A stretch of 64,000 nt of DNA from Burkholderia dolosa (GTDB lineage Bacteria; Pseudomonadota; Gammaproteobacteria; Burkholderiales; Burkholderiaceae): NCBI RefSeq assembly GCF_902499135.1, contig NZ_CABVPR010000014.1, positions 32,809-96,808 of the forward strand, written 5' to 3'. Below the pieces are notes generated by a model, which was not told where the DNA came from, searched no databases, and saw nothing but the letters and a program-made list of their open reading frames with translations. The translations under genes and the position numbers were made by a program. Positions 25,695-34,393 of this stretch are shown in pieces; within the stretch, counting starts at the first letter, position 1, and every line of letters begins with the position of its first letter.

Positions 25695-26153
25695 ATGTCT
25701 CACGCTATTGCCGTCGCGCTGTTTCTTCATCTGCTGGCCGTCGCCGTGTGGGTGGGCGGGATGGTTTTCGCGAACTTCTGCCTGCGGCCCGCGCTGTCGG
25801 ATCTGTCGCCGCAGCTTCGGCTGCCGTTGATCGAAGGCGTGTTCGGGCGCTTCTTCAACTGGGTGTCGGGCGCCGTGATCGTGATCCTGCTGTCCGGCGG
25901 CTTCCTGCTCATGTCGTTCGGCGGCGCGCACGCGACGTGGCCGCTGCACGCGATGGCGGGGCTCGGCGTCGTGATGATGCTGATCTTCGGTCACATCCGC
26001 TTTGCGCTGTTTCCGCGAATCCGCCGCGCGGTGCAGGCGCAGAACTGGCCGGACGGTGCGCGCGCGGTGAATGCGGTACGCCTGCTGGTCGTCGTGAATC
26101 TCGTGCTCGGCGTCGTCACGATCGGCGCGGCCGTGTTGTCGCGCGGCTTCTGA
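25695..26153 (+). CDS. CopD-like inner-membrane protein (152 aa)
   Basis: A four-helix membrane protein starting at ATG 25695 (MSHAIAVALFLHLLAVAVWV). Hydrophobic segments lie at about residues 4-24, 50-70, 80-98 and 125-147. HLLAVAVWVGGMVFANF in helix 1, with a His and a Trp, and GHIRFALFPRIRRAVQ after helix 3 match the CopD/DUF2269-like family of putative copper or haem-linked membrane proteins. No CopC neighbour is seen, so a copper role is only suggested by family resemblance. Confidence 0.7.
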   Translation: MSHAIAVALFLHLLAVAVWVGGMVFANFCLRPALSDLSPQLRLPLIEGVFGRFFNWVSGAVIVILLSGGFLLMSFGGAHATWPLHAMAGLGVVMMLIFGHIRFALFPRIRRAVQAQNWPDGARAVNAVRLLVVVNLVLGVVTIGAAVLSRGF

Positions 26154-26212
26154 GCGACTGCGCGCCGCGCGCGGGTGAGGGCGAGGCGGCCGCGTTGGTC
26201 GCGCGATTGCCG

Positions 26213-27097
26213 TCATGCGGCAAGCATCGCATCGAGCAGCCACGAGCCGGCCGGGCCGAGCGGCCGGTTGCGCGACCACACCGCATCGACGCGCACACGG
26301 CGCGGCCAGCCGCGTGCACGCAGCTCGCACAGCCTGTCGTGCGCGAAATGTTCGACCATCCACCGCGGCAGCTCGGCCCAGCCGAACCCCAGCACGGCCA
26401 TCTCCAGCAGCATCAGATAGCTCGGCGCGAGCCAGCGCTGCGTGCCGACGACGATGCGGTCGTCCGTGCCAGGATCCTCCGGTTTGACGTACGTGATGAG
26501 GCGCAACTCGCGCGCATCGCGCAGCGCCGCGTGCGGCACTTCGGCGTCGCCGTATTCGGCCAGCGCATGCGTGCGGCCGACGAACAAGCCGATCTCCGAT
26601 TCCTCCGCGACCGTCGCCGCGCCGATATCGGCCGGATACGCGCTGCGCGCGGCCATCAGCCCGAGCTGCGCGCGGCCCTGCTGGATCAGGTCGAGCACGT
26701 CGTCGTGTTCGGCGATCTGGCATTCGAGCTCGAGCGCCGGAAAGCGCTGCTCGAGCGCCATCAGCGTTTCCTCGTAACGTTTCGACTGATACGTGTCGGA
26801 CACGACGAGCGTCAGCCGCGCTTCCTCGCCGCGCGCGAGGCGCGCCGCGGTGCGGTCGATCGCGGCGCCGGCTTCGAGCGCGCGCTGCACTTGCGGCAAT
26901 AGCGCGCGGCCGGCGTCGGTGAGCGTCGGCGTGCGCGTCGAGCGGTCGAACAGCTGCACGCCGAGATCGATTTCGAGGTTCGCGATCGCTTCGGATACGG
27001 TCGACTGGCGCTTGCCGAGCTTGCGCGCAGCGGCCGTGAACGAGCCGAGCAGCGCGGCTTCGGCAAACGCGAGCAGCGCTTCGGGGGCATGGCGCAT
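26213..27097 (-). CDS. LysR-family transcriptional regulator, divergent from the PACE efflux gene
   Basis: A 294-residue LysR regulator with the N-terminal winged HTH (FTAAARKLGKRQSTVSEAI, then NLEIDLGVQLFDRSTRTP) and a periplasmic-binding-type effector domain. I start at ATG 27097 (MRHAPEALLAF); the upstream in-frame start would run through the intergenic operator. It is divergent from a PACE-family efflux gene, the same layout as the Acinetobacter aceR-aceI pair, where the LysR protein senses the drug and activates the pump. An ATCGG-A5-CCGAT site lies between them. Confidence 0.88.
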   Translation of the reverse strand: MRHAPEALLAFAEAALLGSFTAAARKLGKRQSTVSEAIANLEIDLGVQLFDRSTRTPTLTDAGRALLPQVQRALEAGAAIDRTAARLARGEEARLTLVVSDTYQSKRYEETLMALEQRFPALELECQIAEHDDVLDLIQQGRAQLGLMAARSAYPADIGAATVAEESEIGLFVGRTHALAEYGDAEVPHAALRDARELRLITYVKPEDPGTDDRIVVGTQRWLAPSYLMLLEMAVLGFGWAELPRWMVEHFAHDRLCELRARGWPRRVRVDAVWSRNRPLGPAGSWLLDAMLAA

Positions 27098-27119
27098 ACG
27101 GCACTCCTTGCGACGATAT

Positions 27120-27134
27120 ATCGGAAAAACCGAT
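27120..27134. promoter_or_regulatory. LysR-type operator (ATCGG-A5-CCGAT) between lysR and PACE gene
   Basis: A perfect 5-bp inverted repeat spaced by five A residues, containing the T-N11-A pattern of LysR boxes, 23 bases before the lysR start and 78 bases before the PACE gene. A second CCGAT half-site occurs at 27163-27167. Binding by the adjacent regulator is inferred. Confidence 0.6.
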
Positions 27135-27211
27135 GATAACAAACTGGATAAGCGCCGTTTTACCGATCAGAATGGCCGCCGACGAATGCAGTACACGAAT
27201 CGGAGGGAACC

Positions 27212-27658
27212 ATGAAACACACGAACAAAACGGTGACGGAGCGCGCGATCCACGCGCTGACGTTCGAACTCGTCGCCATCGCGCTGTGCGCGCCGCTCGG
27301 CGCATGGCTGCTCGACATGCCGGTGTCGCACGTCGGCGCGCTGACCGTGATGGTGTCGCTGATCGCGATGGCATGGAACATGACGTTCAACACGCTGTTC
27401 GACCGCTTCGAGCGGCGCGTGGGACTGTCGCGTACGCTCGCGGTGCGCGTCGCGCATGCAGTCGCGTTCGAGCTCGGCCTCGTCGCGCTGGTCGTGCCGG
27501 TGGCCGCGTGGTGGCTGAACGTGAGCCTCGTCGAAGCGCTGCTGCTGGATCTCGGTATCGTGCTGTTCTTCCTGCCGTACACGTTCTGCTTCAACCTCGC
27601 GTACGACGCGCTGCGCGCACGCTGGATCGCGCGCCGCGGCGCGATGCAGGCGGGTTGA
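27212..27658 (+). CDS. PACE-family multidrug efflux transporter (AceI-like, 148 aa)
   Basis: A proteobacterial antimicrobial compound efflux protein: four transmembrane helices made of two tandem bacterial-transmembrane-pair repeats. Repeat 1 starts TVTERAIHALTFELVAIALC and contains WNMTFNTLFDRFE; repeat 2 starts RVAHAVAFELGLVALVVPVA and contains FNLAYDALRARW. The conserved membrane Glu in the first helix (FELVA) is present. PACE pumps export biocides such as chlorhexidine and natural short diamines by proton exchange. The LysR neighbour probably controls it. Confidence 0.9.
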   Translation: MKHTNKTVTERAIHALTFELVAIALCAPLGAWLLDMPVSHVGALTVMVSLIAMAWNMTFNTLFDRFERRVGLSRTLAVRVAHAVAFELGLVALVVPVAAWWLNVSLVEALLLDLGIVLFFLPYTFCFNLAYDALRARWIARRGAMQAG

Positions 27659-27692
27659 GCGGGAAGCGGCCGGCGTCGGCGGGCAGTGCGAG

Positions 27693-28895
27693 TCAGTGCG
27701 CGGCGGCCCACAGCCACGCGCCGCATGCGGCCGCCACTGTGCCGTACACGACATAGACGGGCACCTTGAAGCGCGCGAAGCACAGCGTCGCGAATGCGCC
27801 GGTGCCCCAGTACGCGATGCCCGACGGCTCGCGGTGCAGGATCTTCACGACCGCGACGACGAGAAAGCCGGTCGTCGCCGCGCGCAGCAGCCGCATTCCG
27901 TGCTCGAAGCGCGAATGGCGCTTCAGTCGAAACAGATGGTTGTGCGCGAACACGACGAAGCAGCCCGACGGAATGAACAGCGCGGCCGTCGCGAGCAGCG
28001 CGCCGAGCCAGCCGCCGGTCAGATAGCCGAGAAACGGCACGACGTTCAGCAGCGGGCCCGGCGACACGGGCGACAGCGCGAACGCGAGCGTGAAGTCGTG
28101 ATCGGAGATGCCGGTGGCGGGCGACACGAACAGCGTTTTCAGCACCGGCAGCGCGGAGAAGCCGCCGCCGAACAGCGTCATCCCGGCGCCGGCGAGCCGC
28201 GGCCACAGCAGCGTCGTCTGGTAGTCGCCGGGCAGCGGCAGCGCGAACAACGCGACGAGCACGGCGAGCAGCACGAGCAGCGTGCGATCGCGCGCGGACA
28301 GCGTGAAATCCACCGCGTCGCGCTGTGACGGCCCGGTGAGCCAGCCGGCCGCGAACGCCGCGACCAGAATCCCGACGAAAGCCGCCGGACTATGTGCGAA
28401 GGCGAGCAGAACCGTCGAGATCGCGGCGATCAGTTGCTCGAGCCGCGTGCACGCGAGCGTGCGCACCTGCTTGACCCACGTGACGCCGATCAGCGCGGCG
28501 AGCACCATCCCGAAGTGATTGATCAGCATCGGCGTCGCGAGCGAGCGCACGAGCGGCGTGCGGTAGAAGATCGCGAACAGCGTCATCAGCACGAAGAACG
28601 GCAGCACGCTCGCGATGCCGGCCACCCATGCGCCCGCGCGCCCGTGCAGCGTGTGGCCGACCTGCACCGCGACGTTGCAGCCGACCGGGCCCGGCACCAG
28701 CCATGCGAGCGCGACCAGATCGGCGAACGCGTGCGGCTCGATGCGCTGCAGCCGGTCCACGTAGTGGCGCTCGAGCTGCGCCATCATCGCGAGGCCGCCC
28801 CACGAGACGGCGGAGATACCGAGGACGACCTTGAACAAGGTCCACAGGGACGCATGGCCGATACGTTCGGCCGCTTCGACTTCGACGGTTGTCAT
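27693..28895 (-). CDS. chromate-transporter (CHR/ChrA) family protein (400 aa)
   Basis: Two homologous halves of about 190 residues, each with five or six hydrophobic helices: half 1 has SWGGLAMMAQLERHYVD and WLVPGPVGCNVAVQVGH, half 2 has TLFGGGFSALPVLKTLFVS and ALSPVSPGPLLNVVPFLGY. These are the paired GG and PGP motifs of the long-chain CHR family. ChrA exports chromate, but many family members in soil bacteria have no proven substrate. The start is taken at ATG 28895 (MTTVEVEAAER); the earlier in-frame ATG at 29003 adds 36 residues without hydrophobic or conserved sequence. Confidence 0.82.
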   Translation of the reverse strand: MTTVEVEAAERIGHASLWTLFKVVLGISAVSWGGLAMMAQLERHYVDRLQRIEPHAFADLVALAWLVPGPVGCNVAVQVGHTLHGRAGAWVAGIASVLPFFVLMTLFAIFYRTPLVRSLATPMLINHFGMVLAALIGVTWVKQVRTLACTRLEQLIAAISTVLLAFAHSPAAFVGILVAAFAAGWLTGPSQRDAVDFTLSARDRTLLVLLAVLVALFALPLPGDYQTTLLWPRLAGAGMTLFGGGFSALPVLKTLFVSPATGISDHDFTLAFALSPVSPGPLLNVVPFLGYLTGGWLGALLATAALFIPSGCFVVFAHNHLFRLKRHSRFEHGMRLLRAATTGFLVVAVVKILHREPSGIAYWGTGAFATLCFARFKVPVYVVYGTVAAACGAWLWAAAH

Positions 28896-29094
28896 GATTG
28901 TGCGGTCGGCGCAGGCCCGATCTTGCGCGAACGGATGTCGTGGCGGCGGCCCGCCGTCACGATGGGCCTCCCAATTGTCCGCCGCACGTCGTGACACTGC
29001 CATGCGCGAAAACGCCAGTAAACGCGAGAGTAAATGAATCGACCGACCGGATCGAAAACGGAAACAATGGCGAGCGGGCCGGGCGCCGCTGCGC

Positions 29095-31473
29095 TCAGGC
29101 GCCCGAGCTGCCTCTTGCGCGATGCACGATCACCTTCGGGCGGTCGCCGCGCACGCCGTAGCGCGCGATCAGCGCGGGAATCGCGTCGGCCGGCACCGGG
29201 CGCGAGAACAGGAAGCCCTGCGCCTCGATCTCGCCGAGCGCGGACAGCCACGCGACCTGCTCGTCCGTCTCGGTGCCTTCGACGACGACGGTGAGGCCGA
29301 GCGAGCGCGCGAGGTGGACGATCGACGACACCATCACGCACACGCTGCGATCGTGCGGAATCGCCTGCACGAACGAGCGGTCGACCTTCAGCGTGTCGAC
29401 GGAGAAGCGGTGCAGGTACGACAGCGACGAATAGCCGGTGCCGAAATCGTCGAGCGCGATCCGGATGCCGAGCTTCTTCAGCGCGACGATCTTCTCGGAC
29501 ACGAGCTCCGGGTATTCCATCATCGCGGTCTCGGTGATCTCGAGTTCGAGCCGGTTCGCGTCGATGCCGGTTTCCCGCAGCGTGTGCGAGATCGTCTCGA
29601 TCAGGTCGCCGCGCCAGAACTGCACCGGCGAGATGTTGACGGCGAGCGTCAGCGTGTCGTGGCCCTCGTCGCGCCAGCGCGCGATCTGCTCGCACGCGGT
29701 GCGGATCACGAAATCGCCGATCGGCACGATCAGGCCCGTCGATTGGGCAATCGAAATGAATTCGTTCGCGGAGATGATTCCGTGTTCCGGATGATCCCAT
29801 CGCGCGAGCGCCTCGAAGCCGGTGATCGTGCGGTGCGTGAGGTCGATCTTCGGCTGGTACGCGAGGAACAGCTGGCCGTCGGCGAGCGCGACGCGCAATT
29901 GCTGTTCCCAGCGCATCAAATGGTCCGCGCGGTGCGACAGGTGTGGCGCATAGAACTGGTAGCAGTTCTTGCCGGCGTCCTTCGCGCTGTACATCGCGAG
30001 ATCGGCCTTCTTCAGCAGGTCGATCTCGCTTTCGTTCGCGACGGTGTGCAGCGCGATGCCGATGCTCGCATGCAGCACGAACGAACTGCCGCGCACGTCG
30101 AACGGCTCCGCGAACATCCGGATGATCGCCTCCGCGAGGCGCACCGCGCGCCGCTCGACGTCGTCGCCCTTCATCACGACGACGAACTCGTCGCCGCCGA
30201 TGCGCGACAGCGACCCTTCGTCGCCGACCGCGTCGGACAGGCGCGCGGCGGTCATCTGCAGCACGATGTCGCCAGCGTTGTGGCCGAGCGTGTCGTTGAC
30301 GGTCTTGAAGTTGTCCAGGTCGATGAACAGCAGCCCGAGCCGCGACAGGCTCGACGGCATCGACACGTCGTTGCGCAGCCCGCGCAGCGTCGCGTAGCGG
30401 TTCGCGAGGCCGGTGAGCAGGTCGTATTCGGCGAGCTGCGTCATCTCGCGCTCGCGGCCGAGCAGCTTGCCGATCAGGCCGGTCGCGACGCCGAAGAACG
30501 CGAGCATCGCGAGCGTGATGAAGCTCGTCATCAGCAGATAGACGTTGCGCGTGTGGTAGTAGTCCGCGAATTCCTCGGCCTGCGACAGCCCGACCATCAC
30601 CGCGAGCGGGTAGCCGTCCAGATGGCGGTACGACACGATCCGCGTGACGCCGTCGATCGGGTCGACGATCGTGCCGGTCACGCGTTCGGCGATCGGATAG
30701 ACGCCCGACGCGGAGAATGCGCCCGGCGCGTTGCTGACCGAGCCGGTGCGGCGCGCGAGCACCGCGCCCGTGTCGGATACGACGGAGATCACGCCTTCCT
30801 TGCCGATCGCCGCGTTGTTGTAGAAGTCGTTCGTGAAGTAGCTCGGATCTTCCGACACGACGACGATGCCCGCGAAGCTGCCGTCCGGGTTGTTCAGGCG
30901 CCGCGTCATCTGCAGCGTCCAGTGGCTCGACACGCGGCCGAGCACCGGCTTGCTGATGTAGAGACGATCGTCGTTGTTCGCGAGGTGCACCTTGAAGTGC
31001 TCGCGGTCGGACAGGTTGATCGGCTGCGGATGGAGCTCGGCGGTGTTCGCGAACAGGATGCCCTGCGCGTTGACGAGCGACACCTGGATCAGCGTGTCGC
31101 TCGGCACGACGCCTTTCTCGACGGTGCTCGCCAGATTGAAGTGCGCGGGCGACTTCTCGAACTCGAACTTGACGAAGCGCGTGATCTGGTCGACCTGGTG
31201 GATCGCCTTGACCGTGTGCTGCTCGAGCGCCGACGACAGGATCGCCGCGGAGGCCGCCGCTTCCTTGTACGCGCTGTCCTTCTCGACCGACAGCCGCGCG
31301 ATGATCACGGCCCACAGCAGCGCCAGCGCAAGCATCCCGAGCAACGGGATCGCAAACAGCGCGCGCCGGCGCGACTTGCGCGGCGCGCGCAGCGGCCGGT
31401 TCGGTGGCGTGTGGGATGACCGGGAGGGGCTCATCGGAAGGGGCGGCGTCGTACTCGCGTGCGCCATCCCCAT
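29095..31473 (-). CDS. membrane sensor with Cache, GGDEF and EAL domains
   Basis: A cyclic-di-GMP signalling protein. After a basic N-terminus comes a membrane helix (RRALFAIPLLGMLALALLWA), a periplasmic Cache-like sensor of about 260 residues, a second helix (VYLLMTSFITLAMLAFFGVA), a GGDEF domain (RIGGDEFVVVMKG) and an EAL domain (TGFEALARWDHP, LAVNISPVQF, ELEITETAMM, ALDDFGTGYSSLSYL). The catalytic motifs of both enzyme domains look intact. No RxxD inhibitory site precedes GGDEF (GDEG stands there), so product inhibition would be absent. Net activity cannot be told. The start is uncertain: ATG 31473, 31467 and 31434 are candidates; further upstream the frame runs into a terminator. Confidence 0.87.
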   Translation of the reverse strand: MGMAHASTTPPLPMSPSRSSHTPPNRPLRAPRKSRRRALFAIPLLGMLALALLWAVIIARLSVEKDSAYKEAAASAAILSSALEQHTVKAIHQVDQITRFVKFEFEKSPAHFNLASTVEKGVVPSDTLIQVSLVNAQGILFANTAELHPQPINLSDREHFKVHLANNDDRLYISKPVLGRVSSHWTLQMTRRLNNPDGSFAGIVVVSEDPSYFTNDFYNNAAIGKEGVISVVSDTGAVLARRTGSVSNAPGAFSASGVYPIAERVTGTIVDPIDGVTRIVSYRHLDGYPLAVMVGLSQAEEFADYYHTRNVYLLMTSFITLAMLAFFGVATGLIGKLLGREREMTQLAEYDLLTGLANRYATLRGLRNDVSMPSSLSRLGLLFIDLDNFKTVNDTLGHNAGDIVLQMTAARLSDAVGDEGSLSRIGGDEFVVVMKGDDVERRAVRLAEAIIRMFAEPFDVRGSSFVLHASIGIALHTVANESEIDLLKKADLAMYSAKDAGKNCYQFYAPHLSHRADHLMRWEQQLRVALADGQLFLAYQPKIDLTHRTITGFEALARWDHPEHGIISANEFISIAQSTGLIVPIGDFVIRTACEQIARWRDEGHDTLTLAVNISPVQFWRGDLIETISHTLRETGIDANRLELEITETAMMEYPELVSEKIVALKKLGIRIALDDFGTGYSSLSYLHRFSVDTLKVDRSFVQAIPHDRSVCVMVSSIVHLARSLGLTVVVEGTETDEQVAWLSALGEIEAQGFLFSRPVPADAIPALIARYGVRGDRPKVIVHRARGSSGA

Positions 31474-31609
31474 CGGGACGGCCGGCAATGGTTGGGGTAG
31501 CACCGGCGTCTGCTCGTTCGCGGATGCGCAACCATGGACAGACCTCCGAAGCGACGGATTAGGCCCGATATTACTGGCTGGAACGTTTTTGCGATAGCTG
31601 CGTAAACCG

Positions 31610-31639
31610 CGGGGGGCACCGGGAACCGGTGCCCCCCGC
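31610..31639 (-). terminator. strong hairpin terminator after phzF-like gene
   Basis: GCGGGGGGCACCGG-GAA-CCGGTGCCCCCCGC: a near-perfect 14-bp stem with a 3-base loop, 12 bases after the stop of the PhzF-family gene on the minus strand and followed by GGTTT rather than a long U tract. It closes the minus-strand operon and argues against a longer GGDEF-EAL reading frame. Confidence 0.65.
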
Positions 31640-31650
31640 ATCGCAGAACG

Positions 31651-32532
31651 TCAGGCGGGCGCGACGAACGTGCCGTCGACGACCGTGACCGCGCGACCGC
31701 CGATCCAGGTCGTGCCGTCGTCGTCGTAGCGGACGAAGACGCGTCCGTCGCGGCCGATCGCCGTGCCCTGGCGCACCGTGTACGACGGGCCGGGGCGACG
31801 CTGCTGACGGACGAGCAGCCCGGCGAGCGCCGCGTTCGCGCTGCCGGTGACGGGATCTTCGCCGATGCCGAAGCCGCCGCCGGTCATCAGGCAGCGGATT
31901 TCGAACGTTGCGGGGCCGCCGTCCGGGTGCGGCGCATACGCGGCGACGCCGTGCGTGCCGTAGCGATGCGTGATCGCTTCGAGCGCGGCCGGATCGGGCG
32001 CGAGGCCGATGCACGCATCGGCCGACGTGAGCCGCACGACGAGCCACGGTGCGCCGTTGTCGACCGCGCACGGTTCGGCATCCGGATCGATCGCGTCGCA
32101 GCGCAACGCGGCGGCCAGCGCCGGATAGTCCGCACGGTCGAGCGGCGTGAAGCGGGCCGGCGGCGCGGCGAATGCCCAGCCGTCGGGCTGCTCGCGCAGC
32201 ACGACGCGGCCGACTCCGCATTGCTGGATCAGCCGGCCGGGCGTGCGCGGCCGCGCGCCGCTTTCGACGAACGCATGCGCGGTGCCGAGCGTCGGATGGC
32301 CGGCGAACGGCAGCTCGCCGCCCGGCGTGAAGATCCGCACGCGGTAGTCGGCTTCCGGATCGGTCGGCGTGCAGACGAACGTCGTTTCCGACAGATTCGT
32401 CCAGCGTGCGATCGCGAGCATGTCGTCGTCGCCGAGCGAGTCGGCGTCGAACACCACGGCGAGCGGGTTGCCCTTGAACGGCACCGACGTGAACACGTCG
32501 ACCTGTTTGAAACGGACGCGGCGGTCGGCCAT
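31651..32532 (-). CDS. PhzF-family isomerase (293 aa)
   Basis: A diaminopimelate-epimerase-fold enzyme of the PhzF/YddE type. Seen: FKQVDVFTSVPFKGNPLAVV, the catalytic Glu in NLSETTFVCTPT, TPGGELPFAGHPTLGTA and EDPVTGSANAALAGLL. Family members isomerise or epimerise small acids; the true PhzF acts in phenazine synthesis, but no other phenazine gene is here, so the substrate is unknown. It starts 13 bases after the ridA-like stop, last in a minus-strand run with an aminotransferase, which suggests amino-acid-derived substrates. Confidence 0.88.
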   Translation of the reverse strand: MADRRVRFKQVDVFTSVPFKGNPLAVVFDADSLGDDDMLAIARWTNLSETTFVCTPTDPEADYRVRIFTPGGELPFAGHPTLGTAHAFVESGARPRTPGRLIQQCGVGRVVLREQPDGWAFAAPPARFTPLDRADYPALAAALRCDAIDPDAEPCAVDNGAPWLVVRLTSADACIGLAPDPAALEAITHRYGTHGVAAYAPHPDGGPATFEIRCLMTGGGFGIGEDPVTGSANAALAGLLVRQQRRPGPSYTVRQGTAIGRDGRVFVRYDDDGTTWIGGRAVTVVDGTFVAPA

Positions 32533-32545
32533 CGCGATGCGCCCG

Positions 32546-33004
32546 TTACGCGACTTCGGCGATCAGTTCGATCTCGACGCACGCGCCGAGCGGAATCTGC
32601 GCGACGCCGAACGCCGAACGCGCATGCTTGCCTGCGTCGCCGAACACTTCGGCGATCAGTTCCGACGCGCCGTTCGTCACGATGTGCTGCTCGGTGAAGT
32701 CCGGTGTCGAATTCACGAGGCTCATCAGCTTGACGATGCGCGTGACCTTGTTCAGATCGCCGGTGTGCGCGTGCAGCGTCGCGAGCAGGTCGATCGCGAT
32801 CGCGCGCGCGGCCGCCTTGCCGTCTTCGGTCTTCAGATCGGCGCCGAGCTTGCCGGCCCACACCTTGCCGTCCTTCTTCGCGATGTGGCCCGACAGGTAG
32901 ACCGTGTTGCCGCTCTGCGCGCTCATCACGTAGGCGGCGGCCGGTGCGCCGGCGGTCGGGAGCTCGATGCCGAGCGACTTCAGTTTGTCGTAGACGTTAG
33001 CCAT
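32546..33004 (-). CDS. RidA/YjgF-family reactive-intermediate deaminase (152 aa)
   Basis: A small trimeric enzyme that hydrolyses enamine/imine intermediates made by PLP enzymes. Seen: NTVYLSGHIAKKDGKVWAG, and the C-terminal signature KHARSAFGVAQIPLGACVEI with its conserved Arg and Glu. At 152 residues it is the longer RidA subfamily with an N-terminal extension (MANVYDKLKSLGIEL). It lies 42 bases downstream of a PLP aminotransferase and 13 bases before the PhzF gene, a context that fits quenching of reactive imines from that enzyme. Confidence 0.9.
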   Translation of the reverse strand: MANVYDKLKSLGIELPTAGAPAAAYVMSAQSGNTVYLSGHIAKKDGKVWAGKLGADLKTEDGKAAARAIAIDLLATLHAHTGDLNKVTRIVKLMSLVNSTPDFTEQHIVTNGASELIAEVFGDAGKHARSAFGVAQIPLGACVEIELIAEVA

Positions 33005-33046
33005 GCGTTCGATTCCTCGTAGAGAGTCGTGACAGGAAAAGGGGGA

Positions 33047-34228
33047 TCAGAGACGCTCGCGCAGCAGCTTGCCGAGACGCGCGACGCCTTCCTCGATCTT
33101 TTCGGGCGGCACCGTCACGAACGACAGCCGCAGCGTGTTCTGCTGCGCATCGTTCGCGAAGAACGGCGCACCGGGCACGAAGGCGACGTGATTCGCGACC
33201 GCCGCTTCGAGCAGTTTCATGCTGTCGATCTGCGCGGGCAGCTTCACCCAGATGAACATTCCGCCTTCCGGGCGGTTCCACGTGACGCCTTCCGGCATGT
33301 GACGCGCGAGCGCGCCGAGCATCGCTTCGCATTGCGCGCCGTACAGCCGGCGGATCGTCGGGATGTGCTCGTCGAGGAAACCGTCCTTGATCACTTCGTA
33401 CGCGATGCGCTGCGTGAGCGTCGGCGTGTGCAGATCGGTCGCCTGCTTCGCCTGCACGAGCTTGAAGTGGAGTTCCTCGGGCGCAATGACGTAGCCGAGC
33501 CGCAGGCCCGGCGCGAGCACCTTCGAGAACGTGCCGAGGTGCACGACGTGGTCGGGCGCCATCGACAGCATCGTCGGCAGCGGTTCGCCCTGATAGTTCA
33601 GCGCGCCGTAAGGATCGTCCTCCAGCACCGGGAACGGGCTCGACTGCGCGAATGCGGCGAGCGCGCGGCGGCGCTCGACCGGCAGGCGGCGGCCGGTCGG
33701 ATTCTGGAAGTTCGGCTGCGCATACAGCAGCCGCGCGCCTTGCGTGAGCTGCGGCGTGAGGCCTTCGGGCAGCAGACCCTGCTCGTCGGTCGGCACCTGC
33801 ACGTAGTGCGGCTCGTACAGCGAGAACGACTGCAGCGCGCCGAGGTAGGTCGGCGTTTCGACGAGGATCGGGCTGCCCGGATCGACGAGCGCCTTGCCGA
33901 GCAGATCGAGCGCCTGCTGCGAGCCCGTCGTCACGAGCACCTGCGACACGCGCACGCGGTAGCGCTCGGCGATCCACTCGCGCAGCGGCAGATAGCCTTC
34001 GGTCGCGCTGTACTGCAGCGCGGCGGCCGGCGCATCGCGCAGCACGCGGTCGGCCGCGGCGCGCATGCGCTCGGCCGGGAACGTCGCGGGCGCGGGCAGG
34101 CCGCCGGCGAACGAGATGACCTCCGGACGTTCCGTGACCTTCAGGATCTCGCGGATCGCCGAGCTCGTCAGCTTGCGGGCGCGTTCGGAAAGCTGCCAGT
34201 GCGGCGGATGCAGGTCGCTCGGATTCAT
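33047..34228 (-). CDS. PLP-dependent aminotransferase, class I/II (393 aa)
   Basis: A fold-type I aminotransferase. VISFAGGLPAPATFPAERM is the start of the 2-aminoadipate/LysN-like subgroup; the PLP Lys is in LGTFSKVLAPGLRLGYV; NFQNPTGRRLP is the cofactor Asn/Pro/Thr motif, and DDPYG the pyridine-binding Asp. The C-terminal NTLRLSFVTV holds the substrate-carboxylate Arg. It lacks the GntR domain of MocR proteins. Likely substrate: aromatic, branched or aminoadipate-type amino acids, not resolvable here. ridA follows 42 bases downstream; an exporter gene lies upstream. Confidence 0.9.
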   Translation of the reverse strand: MNPSDLHPPHWQLSERARKLTSSAIREILKVTERPEVISFAGGLPAPATFPAERMRAAADRVLRDAPAAALQYSATEGYLPLREWIAERYRVRVSQVLVTTGSQQALDLLGKALVDPGSPILVETPTYLGALQSFSLYEPHYVQVPTDEQGLLPEGLTPQLTQGARLLYAQPNFQNPTGRRLPVERRRALAAFAQSSPFPVLEDDPYGALNYQGEPLPTMLSMAPDHVVHLGTFSKVLAPGLRLGYVIAPEELHFKLVQAKQATDLHTPTLTQRIAYEVIKDGFLDEHIPTIRRLYGAQCEAMLGALARHMPEGVTWNRPEGGMFIWVKLPAQIDSMKLLEAAVANHVAFVPGAPFFANDAQQNTLRLSFVTVPPEKIEEGVARLGKLLRERL

Positions 34229-34393
34229 AGTCTCCTCGTTCGGATATCGTGGTCAGTCAAGAAAGGTCGGTCGGGCGGATCGCTTCGGCGCGGCCGGGTG
34301 GGCACGCGCGAATGCGCTCGAGCCTTCGCGGCCGGGTCGGCACGGCCAGTCTGGCAAACCGTTCAGGCAAAGCGGACATTATGGCGCACCTCA

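Noticed and set aside
29003-29003. ATG at 29003 as the start of the chromate-type transporter
   Set aside because: It adds 36 polar residues before a membrane protein that aligns from ATG 28895.
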